The position numbers and the translations under genes were made by a program. Source: Granulosicoccus sp045106195 (GTDB taxonomy: Bacteria > Pseudomonadota > Gammaproteobacteria > Granulosicoccales > Granulosicoccaceae). From it: a DNA stretch of 64,000 nt. The stretch is taken from contig JBGCEH010000006.1 of NCBI GenBank assembly GCA_045106195.1, positions 124,001-188,000 of the forward strand, written 5' to 3'. Shown here piece by piece: positions 50,601-59,316 of this stretch (positions are counted from its first letter, which is position 1; each line of letters opens with the position of its first letter). The notes beneath the pieces are model-generated. The model saw nothing but the letters and a program-made list of their open reading frames with translations, was not told the origin of the DNA and did no database searches.

Positions 50601-50841
50601 AAATTTGTCGAGGCCATTTTTGCCATCAAGCCCTGGCAAAGCTGGTGAACCGTTATCCGGCAATGGCTGCCGATAACGCTCGCACGGCAACTTGTTCGCA
50701 ATCAGAAGGTGTTTTCAGCTGGTAAAACGCAGTGGATACAGGTCTTCCTTTCCCCAGAACACTACACCATCAATGCAAATGACGGGATAGATGACGGTCG
50801 TGGAAATCTCACCAGATTCATGCAAGCGAGGTGTCTAATCA
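50601..50841. other. Intergenic region after uxuA with a stem-loop and a gene remnant
   Basis: 241 bp between convergent genes. TTTGCCA and TGGCAAA (50619-50640) form a 7-bp stem with an 8-base loop, without a following T run, so a terminator is doubtful. A second imperfect stem lies near 50651-50677. On the minus strand, 50715-50834 looks like a protein remnant, listed separately. Confidence 0.4.
50715..50834 (-). pseudogene. C-terminal remnant of a DsbA-family / 2-hydroxychromene-carboxylate isomerase-like protein
   Basis: A 39-codon stretch ending in TGA and preceded by an in-frame TAG, with no good start codon. Its translation has YPVICIDGVVFWGKEDLYPL, which resembles the C-terminal block GVPTFxxDGExFWGxDRL of DsbA-like isomerases. 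It sits just after the stop of the AhpD-like gene. The N-terminal part of the domain is gone, so this is probably the residue of a deleted gene. The similarity is from memory of the family pattern. Confidence 0.35.
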
Positions 50842-51420
50842 TTAATCACCGGCGTAATACCCGACAATATCGCCGTCCGTACTGACACCCAGCCCGTTCA
50901 GCAAGCGATTAACGTAATTGAAGTAGGCCACAATCTGATTGGCTTCAAGAATCTGCCCATCATCCAGACCTTCCCGTCGAAGGCTTTGAATGTCAGCCTC
51001 CACCATTGCCTGTGGCTCACAGGTGAGCTTGCGCGTGTAATTAAGCAGTGCAAGCTCGCGACCGGAAAATACCTCTTCGAGTTCACCTGACTTCAACGCT
51101 CGTTCTATGGCATCCGCCTTTGCCTCGTCATCCATAAGATGCCGTGCATTAGCCCAATGGTTAGCCAAGGAATAATGACAGTCATTAAGGATGGACACAT
51201 AGGACGATAGCGTCTCCTGTAGCCAGGCAGGCAGGGTATTAGCGTCGTTGTGCAAGGCCGCCCGATAGAGGGCCACATGCCCTTGCATGGTAGCAGGTCG
51301 CAAGGAATGAACCCGCATCACGTTGTCTACCGTGCCGTGAGGTGTGCGTGCTTCATCAAGCAGTTTGCGCAAGTGAGCATCGGCCTCGGTGTCGCCGATC
51401 ATGTAAATCCATGCTGACAC
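50842..51420 (-). CDS. AhpD/carboxymuconolactone decarboxylase-like protein (peroxidase-related)
   Basis: A 192-residue all-helical protein of the peroxidase-related CMD group. The active-site helix reads LNDCHYSLANH: Cys81 and His88 are at the AhpD positions, but the second cysteine of the CxxC pair is Ser84. Without it the disulfide peroxidase cycle is not expected, so the reaction may be different, for example single-Cys or non-redox. Context is a 2OG-Fe(II) oxygenase gene 113 bp upstream on the same strand. No partner reductase is visible. Confidence 0.75.
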   Translation of the reverse strand: MSAWIYMIGDTEADAHLRKLLDEARTPHGTVDNVMRVHSLRPATMQGHVALYRAALHNDANTLPAWLQETLSSYVSILNDCHYSLANHWANARHLMDDEAKADAIERALKSGELEEVFSGRELALLNYTRKLTCEPQAMVEADIQSLRREGLDDGQILEANQIVAYFNYVNRLLNGLGVSTDGDIVGYYAGD

Positions 51421-51533
51421 CCGACATCCCCTATGCTACAAGCGTGGGTGAGATCATATGCCTGCCTGGCTCAAGGCTCAAGCTTTTTGATTACCCTGAA
51501 ACGATTGAAACACAAACGCCGCCCCAAACCCAT

Positions 51534-52505
51534 CTACCCCTTGCTCTTACGATAATTGAATGCTTTGCTAAAACGCCACAGCAGGTACTCTCCACAACGT
51601 ATTGGCGGTTCTGAACTATTGTAGTCATCCCCGAAAACGTCACGTGCATCGATGAGCGTGTCTGGGTTTGGGTCAAACGCCAGCACCAGGGATAATCGTT
51701 CGCGCCCTGAGCTATTGACAACTCGATGAGGTGTTGATTTATAAGCGCCATCTGTCCATCGCGAGAGCAAGTCAGCGACATTGACAATCAGCGTGCCTTC
51801 AATTGGCGGTGCTTGCAGCCATTCTCCATTGACGTCCTGAACCTGCAGACCCCCTGTATTGTCCTGACACAATATGGTAAGCACCCCAAAATCCGTGTGA
51901 GGCCCTACCCCAAACTGCTCGATACCCAGATCTTCGGCCTGAGCGGGGTAGTAAACACTCGACGCTCTACTCAAAGGTCTGTCAGCACTTTGCAAAAAGA
52001 AATCGTCAGCCAATCCCAGCCCTAGTGCAAAACCACGGAGCAAATGATGGGCAACCTCATGGGCTGCATGAAACCAGGCCATGGAATGCTGTGACAACTC
52101 TGGCAGCTGTTGAGGCCAGCGATTAACACCACGAAATGGATGATCGTCTATAGACTCACCTGCGAGCTCTTCGAAACCCCAGACCAGACTTTCTTTCAAA
52201 TCGCTTCGGGCGTCATCCTCCATTTTCGCGCCTCCCATAGGCAACCATCCACGATGTGCCGCGCTTATCCTTACACGGGCTTTTTCATCCGCCGGTAATC
52301 GAAAAAACGCAAGAGCAGCCTGCCGTGCATTGTCCAGAACCTCATCGGGAATACCATGTCCTTTGACGTAGACAAAGCCAAGCCCCTTGCTTGCAGCATG
52401 CAAGGCCGCAGCCACGACGTGAGGCTCCGAGCCATCTCTGAGCGGAGTTATATCAACTACGGGAATGGCTCCTTCATCAAGACTCTTTGCAGTCGCGTAG
52501 GCCAT
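51534..52505 (-). CDS. 2-oxoglutarate/Fe(II)-dependent oxygenase (isopenicillin N synthase family)
   Basis: A 323-residue oxygenase. The DIOX_N part starts IPVVDITPLRDGS and includes GFVYVKGHGIPDEVL. The catalytic jelly roll has the iron ligands in GPHTDFGVLTILCQD (HxD) and in STPHRVV (distal His), with the 2OG-binding RERLSL (RxS) following. Substrates in this family are very varied (amino acids, small peptides, pyrimidines, ethylene formation); it cannot be assigned. It is 81 bp downstream of nothing on its own strand except the sugar importer genes, so an operon link with them is uncertain. Confidence 0.87.
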   Translation of the reverse strand: MAYATAKSLDEGAIPVVDITPLRDGSEPHVVAAALHAASKGLGFVYVKGHGIPDEVLDNARQAALAFFRLPADEKARVRISAAHRGWLPMGGAKMEDDARSDLKESLVWGFEELAGESIDDHPFRGVNRWPQQLPELSQHSMAWFHAAHEVAHHLLRGFALGLGLADDFFLQSADRPLSRASSVYYPAQAEDLGIEQFGVGPHTDFGVLTILCQDNTGGLQVQDVNGEWLQAPPIEGTLIVNVADLLSRWTDGAYKSTPHRVVNSSGRERLSLVLAFDPNPDTLIDARDVFGDDYNSSEPPIRCGEYLLWRFSKAFNYRKSKG

Positions 52506-52586
52506 ATCCCTGAATTCCCGTTAGCTACAGCACTTGAATACTACATCGCCAGAGGAAAATTCGCAGGCGCGTATTTCTGTCAGTAG

Positions 52587-53549
52587 TTATCGAGCTCGTT
52601 TCGACCAAGATGCAATTGCCACTGCAGCTATGACAATAAGCCCGACCAGCATCTCGCGTACATAACTATCAACGCTCATTTGCGTCAGACCATTATCGAG
52701 CACACCCAGAATCAATACTCCCATCAGGGTATACAACACACGCGGCTCGCCTTGTCGACTGACGGTCATGCCCAGGAAGACTGCCGCTATTGCATCCAGC
52801 ATCAGCCCTGATCCCTGTGTCGGATTGGCTGATGCTACTCGTGCGGCATACATCAAACCGGCACCTGCAGCTCCCAGGCCGGTGAGCGCAAACGCGATAA
52901 GCCGGAGACGAACAATGCGTATTCCCGCAAGGTGAGCGGCCTCCGGATTGCCACCAATGGCATACAGGCGACGACCGAAGGTCGTGTGTTCGAGCAAGAA
53001 CCAGCAAGCGAATATCACGATTCCTGCGGTGATCGTTAGAAACGGAACCTTACTGTCACCGACGTCGAACCCTCCACGTGCAAAGCCTGAAAATCCTTGC
53101 GGAATATCACGACCGAAGATGGTCTTGCCGCCGGATAGGTAAAAGGCGGCCCCTGAATAGACAGTCAGGGTACCGAGCGTTGCAACAAACGGCAGAATTC
53201 CGAGGACCGACACAAGAAATCCGTTAAAAAGCCCACCCGCAATACCAACAAATAATGCCGCACTCAAGCCCATCCATATCGGGTAGCCCGCAGCGAACAT
53301 CATGGCGGCAACGATACCTGCCAGTGATGCCATGGAACCCACCGACAAATCGAAGTCGTTCATCACCATCACGATGGTCATGGTCGCTGCGACCACAGCC
53401 AGCATCGACAATTGCTGACTGATATTTATCAGGTTTCGTGCTGTCAGAAACGTATCGGGCAATTGCACCGAAAAGAACAGAATGACCAGAACAAAACCTA
53501 ATAGAGTTCCAGACTGACGTAGCGTTTTGATGGTTTTATCACCGGTCAT
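52587..53549 (-). CDS. Ribose/xylose-type sugar ABC transporter permease
   Basis: A 320-residue BPD_transp_2 permease with eight to ten helices: TMTIVMVMNDFDLSVGSMASLAGIVAAMM, FATLGTLTVYSGAAFYLSGG and the coupling region AIGGNPEAAHLAGIRIVRLRLIAFALTG typical of RbsC-like proteins. Its ATG directly follows the TAG of the ATPase gene. It forms the membrane channel of the sugar importer. Confidence 0.92.
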   Translation of the reverse strand: MTGDKTIKTLRQSGTLLGFVLVILFFSVQLPDTFLTARNLINISQQLSMLAVVAATMTIVMVMNDFDLSVGSMASLAGIVAAMMFAAGYPIWMGLSAALFVGIAGGLFNGFLVSVLGILPFVATLGTLTVYSGAAFYLSGGKTIFGRDIPQGFSGFARGGFDVGDSKVPFLTITAGIVIFACWFLLEHTTFGRRLYAIGGNPEAAHLAGIRIVRLRLIAFALTGLGAAGAGLMYAARVASANPTQGSGLMLDAIAAVFLGMTVSRQGEPRVLYTLMGVLILGVLDNGLTQMSVDSYVREMLVGLIVIAAVAIASWSKRAR

Positions 53550-55055
53550 CTAGTTGACAGTATGTGTCGCAGGATAACAATGTGCGAGCAGTTCGGCACT
53601 GCTCATCGCACCTCGATCCAGCAGGTGCGCTTGCCATCCATCCTGCAGAACCAGCACTCGATCACACAGGCCCAGCACTTCAGGCAGATCCGAGGTGGTG
53701 AGGACAACCGCGCATCCTTGAGCACTGAGATCACGTACCAGTTGATAGATGTCGTATTTTGCTCCGACATCCACCCCGCGCGTAGGCTCATCAAGCAGCA
53801 GTAGTTTGGGAGTACCCATCAATGCACGGGCAAATACCACCTTTTGCTGATTACCGCCCGATAACTCGCTCACTGCCTGATCGAGATTATTGCACTTTAA
53901 CCTGACCTGTTTACCGACTTTGCCAGCATCATCGTATTCATTACGCCGTTTTGCCCTGAAACCATAACGGTTCCAATGCGGCAGCAAGATATTAGAACGT
54001 ACAGGCATATTCAGACACAGGGCCTGCGAACGTCGTTCACGAGGAATATATGCCACACCCCGCGCCCAGGCGTCGGACGGCGAATGCGGTAGCGGACCAT
54101 CGTCAAACTCCACCTCGCCTGACTGCATAAGCTCCAGACCCATGAACAATTGCACGAAGGCACTCTGACCTGCTTCTGCAAGTCCCGATACACCAAGAAT
54201 CTCTCCTGCGTGCAACTCGAAAGACAGAGCATGAAGATTCTGCGTGAACGCCGCTTGTGCACGAAATACAACACCGCTCTCTATCGGATGCTGTCTGGGT
54301 GGAAAGGTGTCGCTAACAGCACGACCTGTCATTGCCTTGATGATGTCCTCCTTCGACGAGTCGACAATGGGTGTTGTCATGACACGCCTGCCATCGCGGA
54401 GCACGGTTACGTCGTCGCATATATGCAGCACTTCATCCATCCGATGCGACACATACAACACGGCAGCCCCTTGATCCGTCAAGCGCTCGATAACGTCGAA
54501 GAGTCTGTCTGACTCTGCCTTGGAAAGTGCCGCGGTGGGCTCATCGAAGACGTAGAGCTGTACCTGATTGCCGTGCCCTGCTACCAGCGCCGCAGCAATC
54601 TTCATCATCATCCGGTCACCTGCGGGCAAATCACCAGCCAGCATTGATACATCGATATGAGCGGCATCCAGAAACGCCAGAGCCTGTCTTGCCTGTGAAC
54701 GTACCAGTGCCCAATCAACCGCTATGCCAAATCGTGTCGGCAGTTCACGGCCGAGCAGAATATTCTCGGCAACTGATACTTGCGGAACAATGTTCAGCTC
54801 CTGATGTATGAACCGGAAACCTGCATCGTGTGCATCCTGCGCGCTGTGTAGAGGTCTTGTTAATCCATCCTGCAAAATGTAGCCGGTATCGGCTTGCACG
54901 ACGCCAGCAATAAGCTTGATCAGGGTACTCTTTCCAGCACCGTTCTCACCCATCAATGCATGCACTCGACCTGCTGTTAGAGACAGATCGACGTCCGCCA
55001 ATGCGGGAACGTCGCCATAGGACTTGGACATACCTGTGAATGTCAGGCTTCGCAT
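53550..55055 (-). CDS. Ribose/xylose-type sugar ABC transporter ATPase (dual domain)
   Basis: About 501 residues with two ABC domains, as in RbsA/MglA. The first has Walker A GENGAGKSTLIKL, signature-like LPAGDRMMMKIAAAL and Walker B YVFDEPTAAL. The second lacks a normal Walker A, as usual for this family, and has LSGGNQQKVVFARAL and LLLDEPTRGVDVGAKYDIY. I chose the ATG at 55055; a TTG at 55079 is in frame. It is between the binding protein and permease genes. Confidence 0.92.
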   Translation of the reverse strand: MRSLTFTGMSKSYGDVPALADVDLSLTAGRVHALMGENGAGKSTLIKLIAGVVQADTGYILQDGLTRPLHSAQDAHDAGFRFIHQELNIVPQVSVAENILLGRELPTRFGIAVDWALVRSQARQALAFLDAAHIDVSMLAGDLPAGDRMMMKIAAALVAGHGNQVQLYVFDEPTAALSKAESDRLFDVIERLTDQGAAVLYVSHRMDEVLHICDDVTVLRDGRRVMTTPIVDSSKEDIIKAMTGRAVSDTFPPRQHPIESGVVFRAQAAFTQNLHALSFELHAGEILGVSGLAEAGQSAFVQLFMGLELMQSGEVEFDDGPLPHSPSDAWARGVAYIPRERRSQALCLNMPVRSNILLPHWNRYGFRAKRRNEYDDAGKVGKQVRLKCNNLDQAVSELSGGNQQKVVFARALMGTPKLLLLDEPTRGVDVGAKYDIYQLVRDLSAQGCAVVLTTSDLPEVLGLCDRVLVLQDGWQAHLLDRGAMSSAELLAHCYPATHTVN

Positions 55056-55123
55056 GCGTTTGCCTGCAAGATTGAGCAAGGGGACAACAGCTGCCCCATC
55101 AACTATTCAGGACGGATGAGTAG

Positions 55124-56035
55124 CTAGTCTGCCGCGTTAACCTTAGTCACAAGTTGTGTGGGCACGTAGATGACTTTTGCAACTTGCTCGCCACCTTCGT
55201 GCAGGTTAGCGACAACCGATGCGGCTGTCGCACCCATCGCCGCAAAATCCTGCGCCATGGACGCCTCGAAATTTCCGCCAGCAGCTATCGCATCACGGGC
55301 TTGAGGATTAGCATCCATCCCTACTATCACAATACCCTCATCGGCACGATCAGCATCCTCGATAGCCTGCAAAGCTCCCAGGGCGGGTTGATCCCAGGCA
55401 GCCCATACAGCCGCGATGGAACCTTCTTCAGGGTTGGCAGCCAATATGGCCTCCATCTTGGCACGACTATCAGCGATACCACCGTCCTGCACATCAGGGG
55501 TGACGCGATCAAGGACATCGATATCAGGGAAGTTTTCGAATATGGCGTCAGCCACCACGCCGCGAATCTGCACTGGGGGGAAGGCGTCGAAGACAAACAT
55601 CACGACGTTGCCGTCACCGTTGATACGGTTTGCCACATACACAGCTGTTTCAGCAGCCATGGAATATCCATTGGAGGTAACGTTGACCGCTACCAATGGG
55701 TGAGACCCTGCATCGAGTCCAACAACGGGTATACCTGCCTCCTGAGCGGCAATAAGACCGACATTAACCTGCGCCGGATCTACGGCGATAACGATAGCAT
55801 CGACGCTCTGGTTTACCGCATCTTCTATTCGACTGATGACCGCAGCAACATCGCCAGCTGTGTCAATTACATTGACCCCCCAGCCTTGATCCCTGGCAGA
55901 AGTTTCAAATCCTTCGACGGCTGCCTGTGTGCCAGGCTGCGCCAGATAAGGTGTAATAACAGCAACCGTCTTTGCCCAGGCCGCAGATGCTGTCAATGCC
56001 AGTGCCATAACGGCTACTCTGATGATACCTTTCAT
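55124..56035 (-). CDS. Sugar ABC transporter periplasmic binding protein
   Basis: About 303 residues of the periplasmic binding protein/LacI sugar-binding fold (Peripla_BP_4). A signal peptide ending AAWA is followed by KTVAVITPYLAQPGTQAAVEGFETSARDQGW, VDAIVIAVDPAQV, AWDQPALGALQAIEDA and GIVIVGMDANPQARDAI. First gene of the importer operon, about 100 bp downstream of the FGGY kinase gene. The ligand is probably a pentose, polyol or related sugar matched to that kinase. Confidence 0.9.
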   Translation of the reverse strand: MKGIIRVAVMALALTASAAWAKTVAVITPYLAQPGTQAAVEGFETSARDQGWGVNVIDTAGDVAAVISRIEDAVNQSVDAIVIAVDPAQVNVGLIAAQEAGIPVVGLDAGSHPLVAVNVTSNGYSMAAETAVYVANRINGDGNVVMFVFDAFPPVQIRGVVADAIFENFPDIDVLDRVTPDVQDGGIADSRAKMEAILAANPEEGSIAAVWAAWDQPALGALQAIEDADRADEGIVIVGMDANPQARDAIAAGGNFEASMAQDFAAMGATAASVVANLHEGGEQVAKVIYVPTQLVTKVNAAD

Positions 56036-56138
56036 TTTTCTCTCGGTATTGTAGGCGGATAGTTCAGGTGCACTCCCCTCCAATCATGTACGTATTTTAC
56101 GGCTTTGAAAAGCAATACTTTGCTCAGACAAGGAAAAT

Positions 56139-57593
56139 TCACACTGGGGCTTCAACAGCCGATAAACGTCGTCCCAAAGCATCGTTGGCGTCAATAGCGT
56201 CTTTGTAAATATCAAACACAACGTCATACGCGGCAACACGAACATCATCAGGGATATATTGTGCATCGTATCTGGACAACTGCTTCCAGGCATCCTCAAA
56301 CCCTGCGTACAGTCCTATCCCGATACCTGCCAATGTAGCCGCGCCTAAAACACCAGGTTCACCCGCTGCCAGAGTTTGCAAAGGCGTGGCCAGTACATCG
56401 GCTCTTACCTGCGTCCAGGATGCTGAGCGGAAGCCGCCGCCACCACAAGAGATGATGTCGCTTTTTTCATTGGCAGAGACTTGCAAGGCCTCCAGCGCAT
56501 GGCGAGCGGCAAACGCGACGCCTTCATAAACTGCCCGGGCAAAATCGGTACGTGTGGTCTGGCGACTGATACCCAGAAACGCTCCACGAAGATCAGCGTT
56601 CCATAATGGCGCACGCTCACCTTCCAACTGAGGAAGAAACAAGGGTGTTGCGGCACGTCGCGGCGTGCTCTCAACCATCTGTGCCATAGCCTCCAGTGGG
56701 ATGCCTGCCCATTGTGAGAACCACATGGCCGCATCACCTCCATGCTGTGTCGGGGCGGCATGCAAACGGATGTCGCTGCACTCAGGAAAGACAATGACGC
56801 CCGGTGTGGGTACAACTTTTCTCGACGATATCCCCAGAATTTCACTGGTGCCACTCAAATAAACGGTGGAACGTTCACTGGCACCACCTGTGCCCACCAA
56901 ACCTGCCCAGGCATCCAAAGTGCCTGATACTACAGGTGCTCCTTTGAATGAGCCGTCAACCATGTCGCCGACAATATCGGTAACACCGACAAGCGGCGCC
57001 ATCTTTTCCGCAGCTCCCGGAACCAGAGCCAACACCTCATCGATATAGTTCAGCTGATTGTCCACCAGACCGATGTTGGACAAGGGATCCGATGTCGCCT
57101 TCCCGGTCATTGCCAGCAGGCAAAAATCTTTAGGCAGCATCACCCATCGAGTCTGCTCCCAGATATCCGGATGATGTTTTGCCATCCAGGCCATACGGGC
57201 AACGGCATGACTGGCATCAATCGGCATGGGCGCACCCCACCATGACTCTTTTTGCTCGGCAGTCACCCTGGCATCCAGTGCCGCAGCTTCCGAAGCCGCC
57301 CGGCCGTCCTGCCAGATAATGGCCGGATAAAGAGCACGACCCTTCTCATCCACAAAAACATGCGTACTGACCTGACTGCAAAGACCTATCGCATCCACTT
57401 TATGGTCCTTGAAGCCTGCCAGCGCAGCATCGATTAAGCGCAGCCAGTCATCAGGATTCTGCTCGACAATAGTTGAGTCTGAGCGAGTCGTTTCATAGCC
57501 GCCCGAGAAGCTCTCGTGCACAACACCTTCAAGTCCGAGTACCGCAGCCTTGACGGATGTAGTGCCTACATCAATTCCGATAATTTTTTTCAT
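56139..57593 (-). CDS. FGGY-family carbohydrate kinase (xylulokinase-like)
   Basis: A 484-residue sugar kinase: the phosphate-1 motif IIGIDVGTTSVKAAVLG at the start, AIIWQDGRA with the substrate Asp, GTLDAWAGLVGTGGA, and ISCGGGGFRSASWTQVRADVLATPLQ (FGGY signature 2 region). Closest by eye to xylulokinase, but sugar alcohols or other ketoses are possible. It starts the minus-strand unit that continues with the binding protein, ATPase and permease, so it should phosphorylate the imported sugar. I chose the ATG at 57593, which opens the conserved domain. Confidence 0.88.
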   Translation of the reverse strand: MKKIIGIDVGTTSVKAAVLGLEGVVHESFSGGYETTRSDSTIVEQNPDDWLRLIDAALAGFKDHKVDAIGLCSQVSTHVFVDEKGRALYPAIIWQDGRAASEAAALDARVTAEQKESWWGAPMPIDASHAVARMAWMAKHHPDIWEQTRWVMLPKDFCLLAMTGKATSDPLSNIGLVDNQLNYIDEVLALVPGAAEKMAPLVGVTDIVGDMVDGSFKGAPVVSGTLDAWAGLVGTGGASERSTVYLSGTSEILGISSRKVVPTPGVIVFPECSDIRLHAAPTQHGGDAAMWFSQWAGIPLEAMAQMVESTPRRAATPLFLPQLEGERAPLWNADLRGAFLGISRQTTRTDFARAVYEGVAFAARHALEALQVSANEKSDIISCGGGGFRSASWTQVRADVLATPLQTLAAGEPGVLGAATLAGIGIGLYAGFEDAWKQLSRYDAQYIPDDVRVAAYDVVFDIYKDAIDANDALGRRLSAVEAPV

Positions 57594-57706
57594 GATTATG
57601 CAGTGCCTGCCTGAACCTTCGTAGCTCATTTGATGGCAGTTCACTCATTACGGATTTGTTAAGCCACAATAAGCGACAGCATCAGGAGCTCTCCAACAGG
57701 CGTGAA

Positions 57707-57886
57707 TCAGGTGAGAAACACCCCTGCCAATGTCGAAAATATCAAGACCACCGCCACGCTGCAAACCCTGTAGCGCCTGCACAGAGGCTCGTCTCTGTCG
57801 GTCACGATGAACACGTATCTGACGCCACTATAAATGGATACAATGACCACTGACATCACCGCGGTCTGCACAATTTGCCAAATCAT
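57707..57886 (-). CDS. Small two-helix membrane protein of unknown function
   Basis: A 59-residue protein beginning MIWQIVQTAVMSVVIVSIYSG. It has two membrane helices (about 5-25 and 40-58) joined by a charged, partly cytosolic loop (VTDRDEPLCRRYR). A GGGG ribosome-like site lies eight bases before the ATG. The frame is open to 57988, but the upstream part looks unstructured. I do not recognise the family. It sits alone between the FGGY kinase and acyltransferase genes. Confidence 0.4.
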   Translation of the reverse strand: MIWQIVQTAVMSVVIVSIYSGVRYVFIVTDRDEPLCRRYRVCSVAVVLIFSTLAGVFLT

Positions 57887-58263
57887 TTTGATATCCCCAC
57901 TTCCTGATTGTGAGCGCCGCGTCTGAAGAGTACGCGTTTGAAGAATACTAGTACACAATACCCTTGAAAAAAGATGGTATGAAATCATAGAGTAGATAAG
58001 ATACGAGTCGTTCGAAAAGACCTCAAAAGATAGATGTTACCATCATTCGTTATTGCGGGATCGGATTGCAGGCTCTGAAGCAGAACTCGCGTAATGTCGT
58101 AGAATGACTTGTAAATCTGCCCCCTTAACGTCGAAACCATCCGATTGACGCTCCTTATTCATAAACGGTTATCGTCGCTATTAATACTCTATCAGAGTAC
58201 CGAGAATTTTGTCTTTGACCGAATTCGTCATCCCGCCGGGCCCGATACACGGCACCCTTGACA
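57887..58263. other. Intergenic region upstream of the acyltransferase gene
   Basis: 377 bp with no supported gene. A perfect inverted repeat TACTCT-ATC-AGAGTA lies at 58185-58199, about 65 bp before the acyltransferase start, and could be an operator. The sequence becomes more AT-rich toward the acyltransferase gene. Confidence 0.4.
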
Positions 58264-59316
58264 ATGAATTACAGTGCACGCCTTTCTGATCTAACTGATC
58301 AACGAGACAACAATTTCAATTTAATGCGATTTGGGGCAGCGGTCGCTGTTGTCCTCAGCCATAGCTATATACTCACGCACAACGAGCCAAACTCCATTCC
58401 CAGGAGCATGGGTTATCTGGCTGTCAATTGCTTTTTCGTCATGAGCGGATTCCTCATCTGCAAGAGCGTCACCGAACGCAAATCGACGGCACAATTTTAT
58501 ATCGCCAGAATTTTGAGAATTTATCCGGCATTGGTGATTGGAGTTTTGATTACCATTTTTGTCATCGGCCCGTTACAAACGACAGGGACACTTTCAGAGT
58601 ACTTTCAAGACAAACAGACCTACAATTTTTTAGTCAAGAACTGTCTTTTGATATTTGGAATTGAGTATCATCTGCCCTCGGTATTTACTGGTGTGGGCGT
58701 CGGGGCAATAGTTAATGCTCCTCTCTGGACATTGGTTTTCGAAGTCTATCTTTACTTGTTTTCAGGGCTTCTGGGGGCCTTGCTTCTCAGAAAAAAACAT
58801 GGCAATCCCAAACTGTTTTGCTGGTTTGTCATTGTACTATCATTATTTGCTCTTATTTTTCATGTCTATAACATTACCGTTCAGAGTTTTGATTCACATC
58901 TCTTTAGGAACAGCATCCGCTTCGCGGCATTTTTTGGAATAGGTGCCAGCTTCTACGTCATGCGACATTCGGTCAAATTGTCACCTTGGATTTTGATATT
59001 TCTGCTATTTGCACTTGTCGCCAGTATCAAGCTGCCTGTATTTCACGCGGCAATAATGTATCCAATACTCGCTTACACACTACTATATGCTGCGTATATA
59101 CCCAAAGGACAATTGTTGAAATTCAATCAGGTCGGGGACTATTCGTACGGTATCTATATCTTCGCATATCCCATCCAGCAATCATTCGCAAATTACTTTC
59201 CTGACATATCGACACTCATACTTTTTCTGGCTTCACTAGCCACCACGTTATTGCTGGCTATGCTGTCATGGCATTTTGTCGAGAGTAAAGCACTACAATT
59301 CAAAACCCGGGTTTGA
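58264..59316 (+). CDS. Acyltransferase-3 family membrane protein (OafA/WecH-like)
   Basis: A 350-residue protein with about ten helices and the acyltransferase-3 signatures: FNLMRFGAAVAVVLSHSY (catalytic-region His), FFVMSGFLICKS, ILRIYPALVIGVLI and NAPLWTLVFEVYLYLF. The family O-acylates surface polysaccharides, lipid A sugars or antibiotics. Codon use is clearly more AT-rich (many TTT, ATT, AAA) than its neighbours, which suggests transfer from elsewhere. It has no glycan genes around it. Its last 17 bp overlap the convergent HAF gene. ATG at 58264 preferred over the TTG at 58258. Confidence 0.85.
   Translation: MNYSARLSDLTDQRDNNFNLMRFGAAVAVVLSHSYILTHNEPNSIPRSMGYLAVNCFFVMSGFLICKSVTERKSTAQFYIARILRIYPALVIGVLITIFVIGPLQTTGTLSEYFQDKQTYNFLVKNCLLIFGIEYHLPSVFTGVGVGAIVNAPLWTLVFEVYLYLFSGLLGALLLRKKHGNPKLFCWFVIVLSLFALIFHVYNITVQSFDSHLFRNSIRFAAFFGIGASFYVMRHSVKLSPWILIFLLFALVASIKLPVFHAAIMYPILAYTLLYAAYIPKGQLLKFNQVGDYSYGIYIFAYPIQQSFANYFPDISTLILFLASLATTLLLAMLSWHFVESKALQFKTRV

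Noticed and set aside
50619..50640. Stem-loop TTTGCCA/TGGCAAA after uxuA as a terminator
   Set aside because: No T run follows on either strand.
55154..56062. 302-codon plus-strand frame opposite the sugar-binding protein gene
   Set aside because: Cys/His/Ser-rich and motif-free, while the minus strand is a clear periplasmic binding protein.
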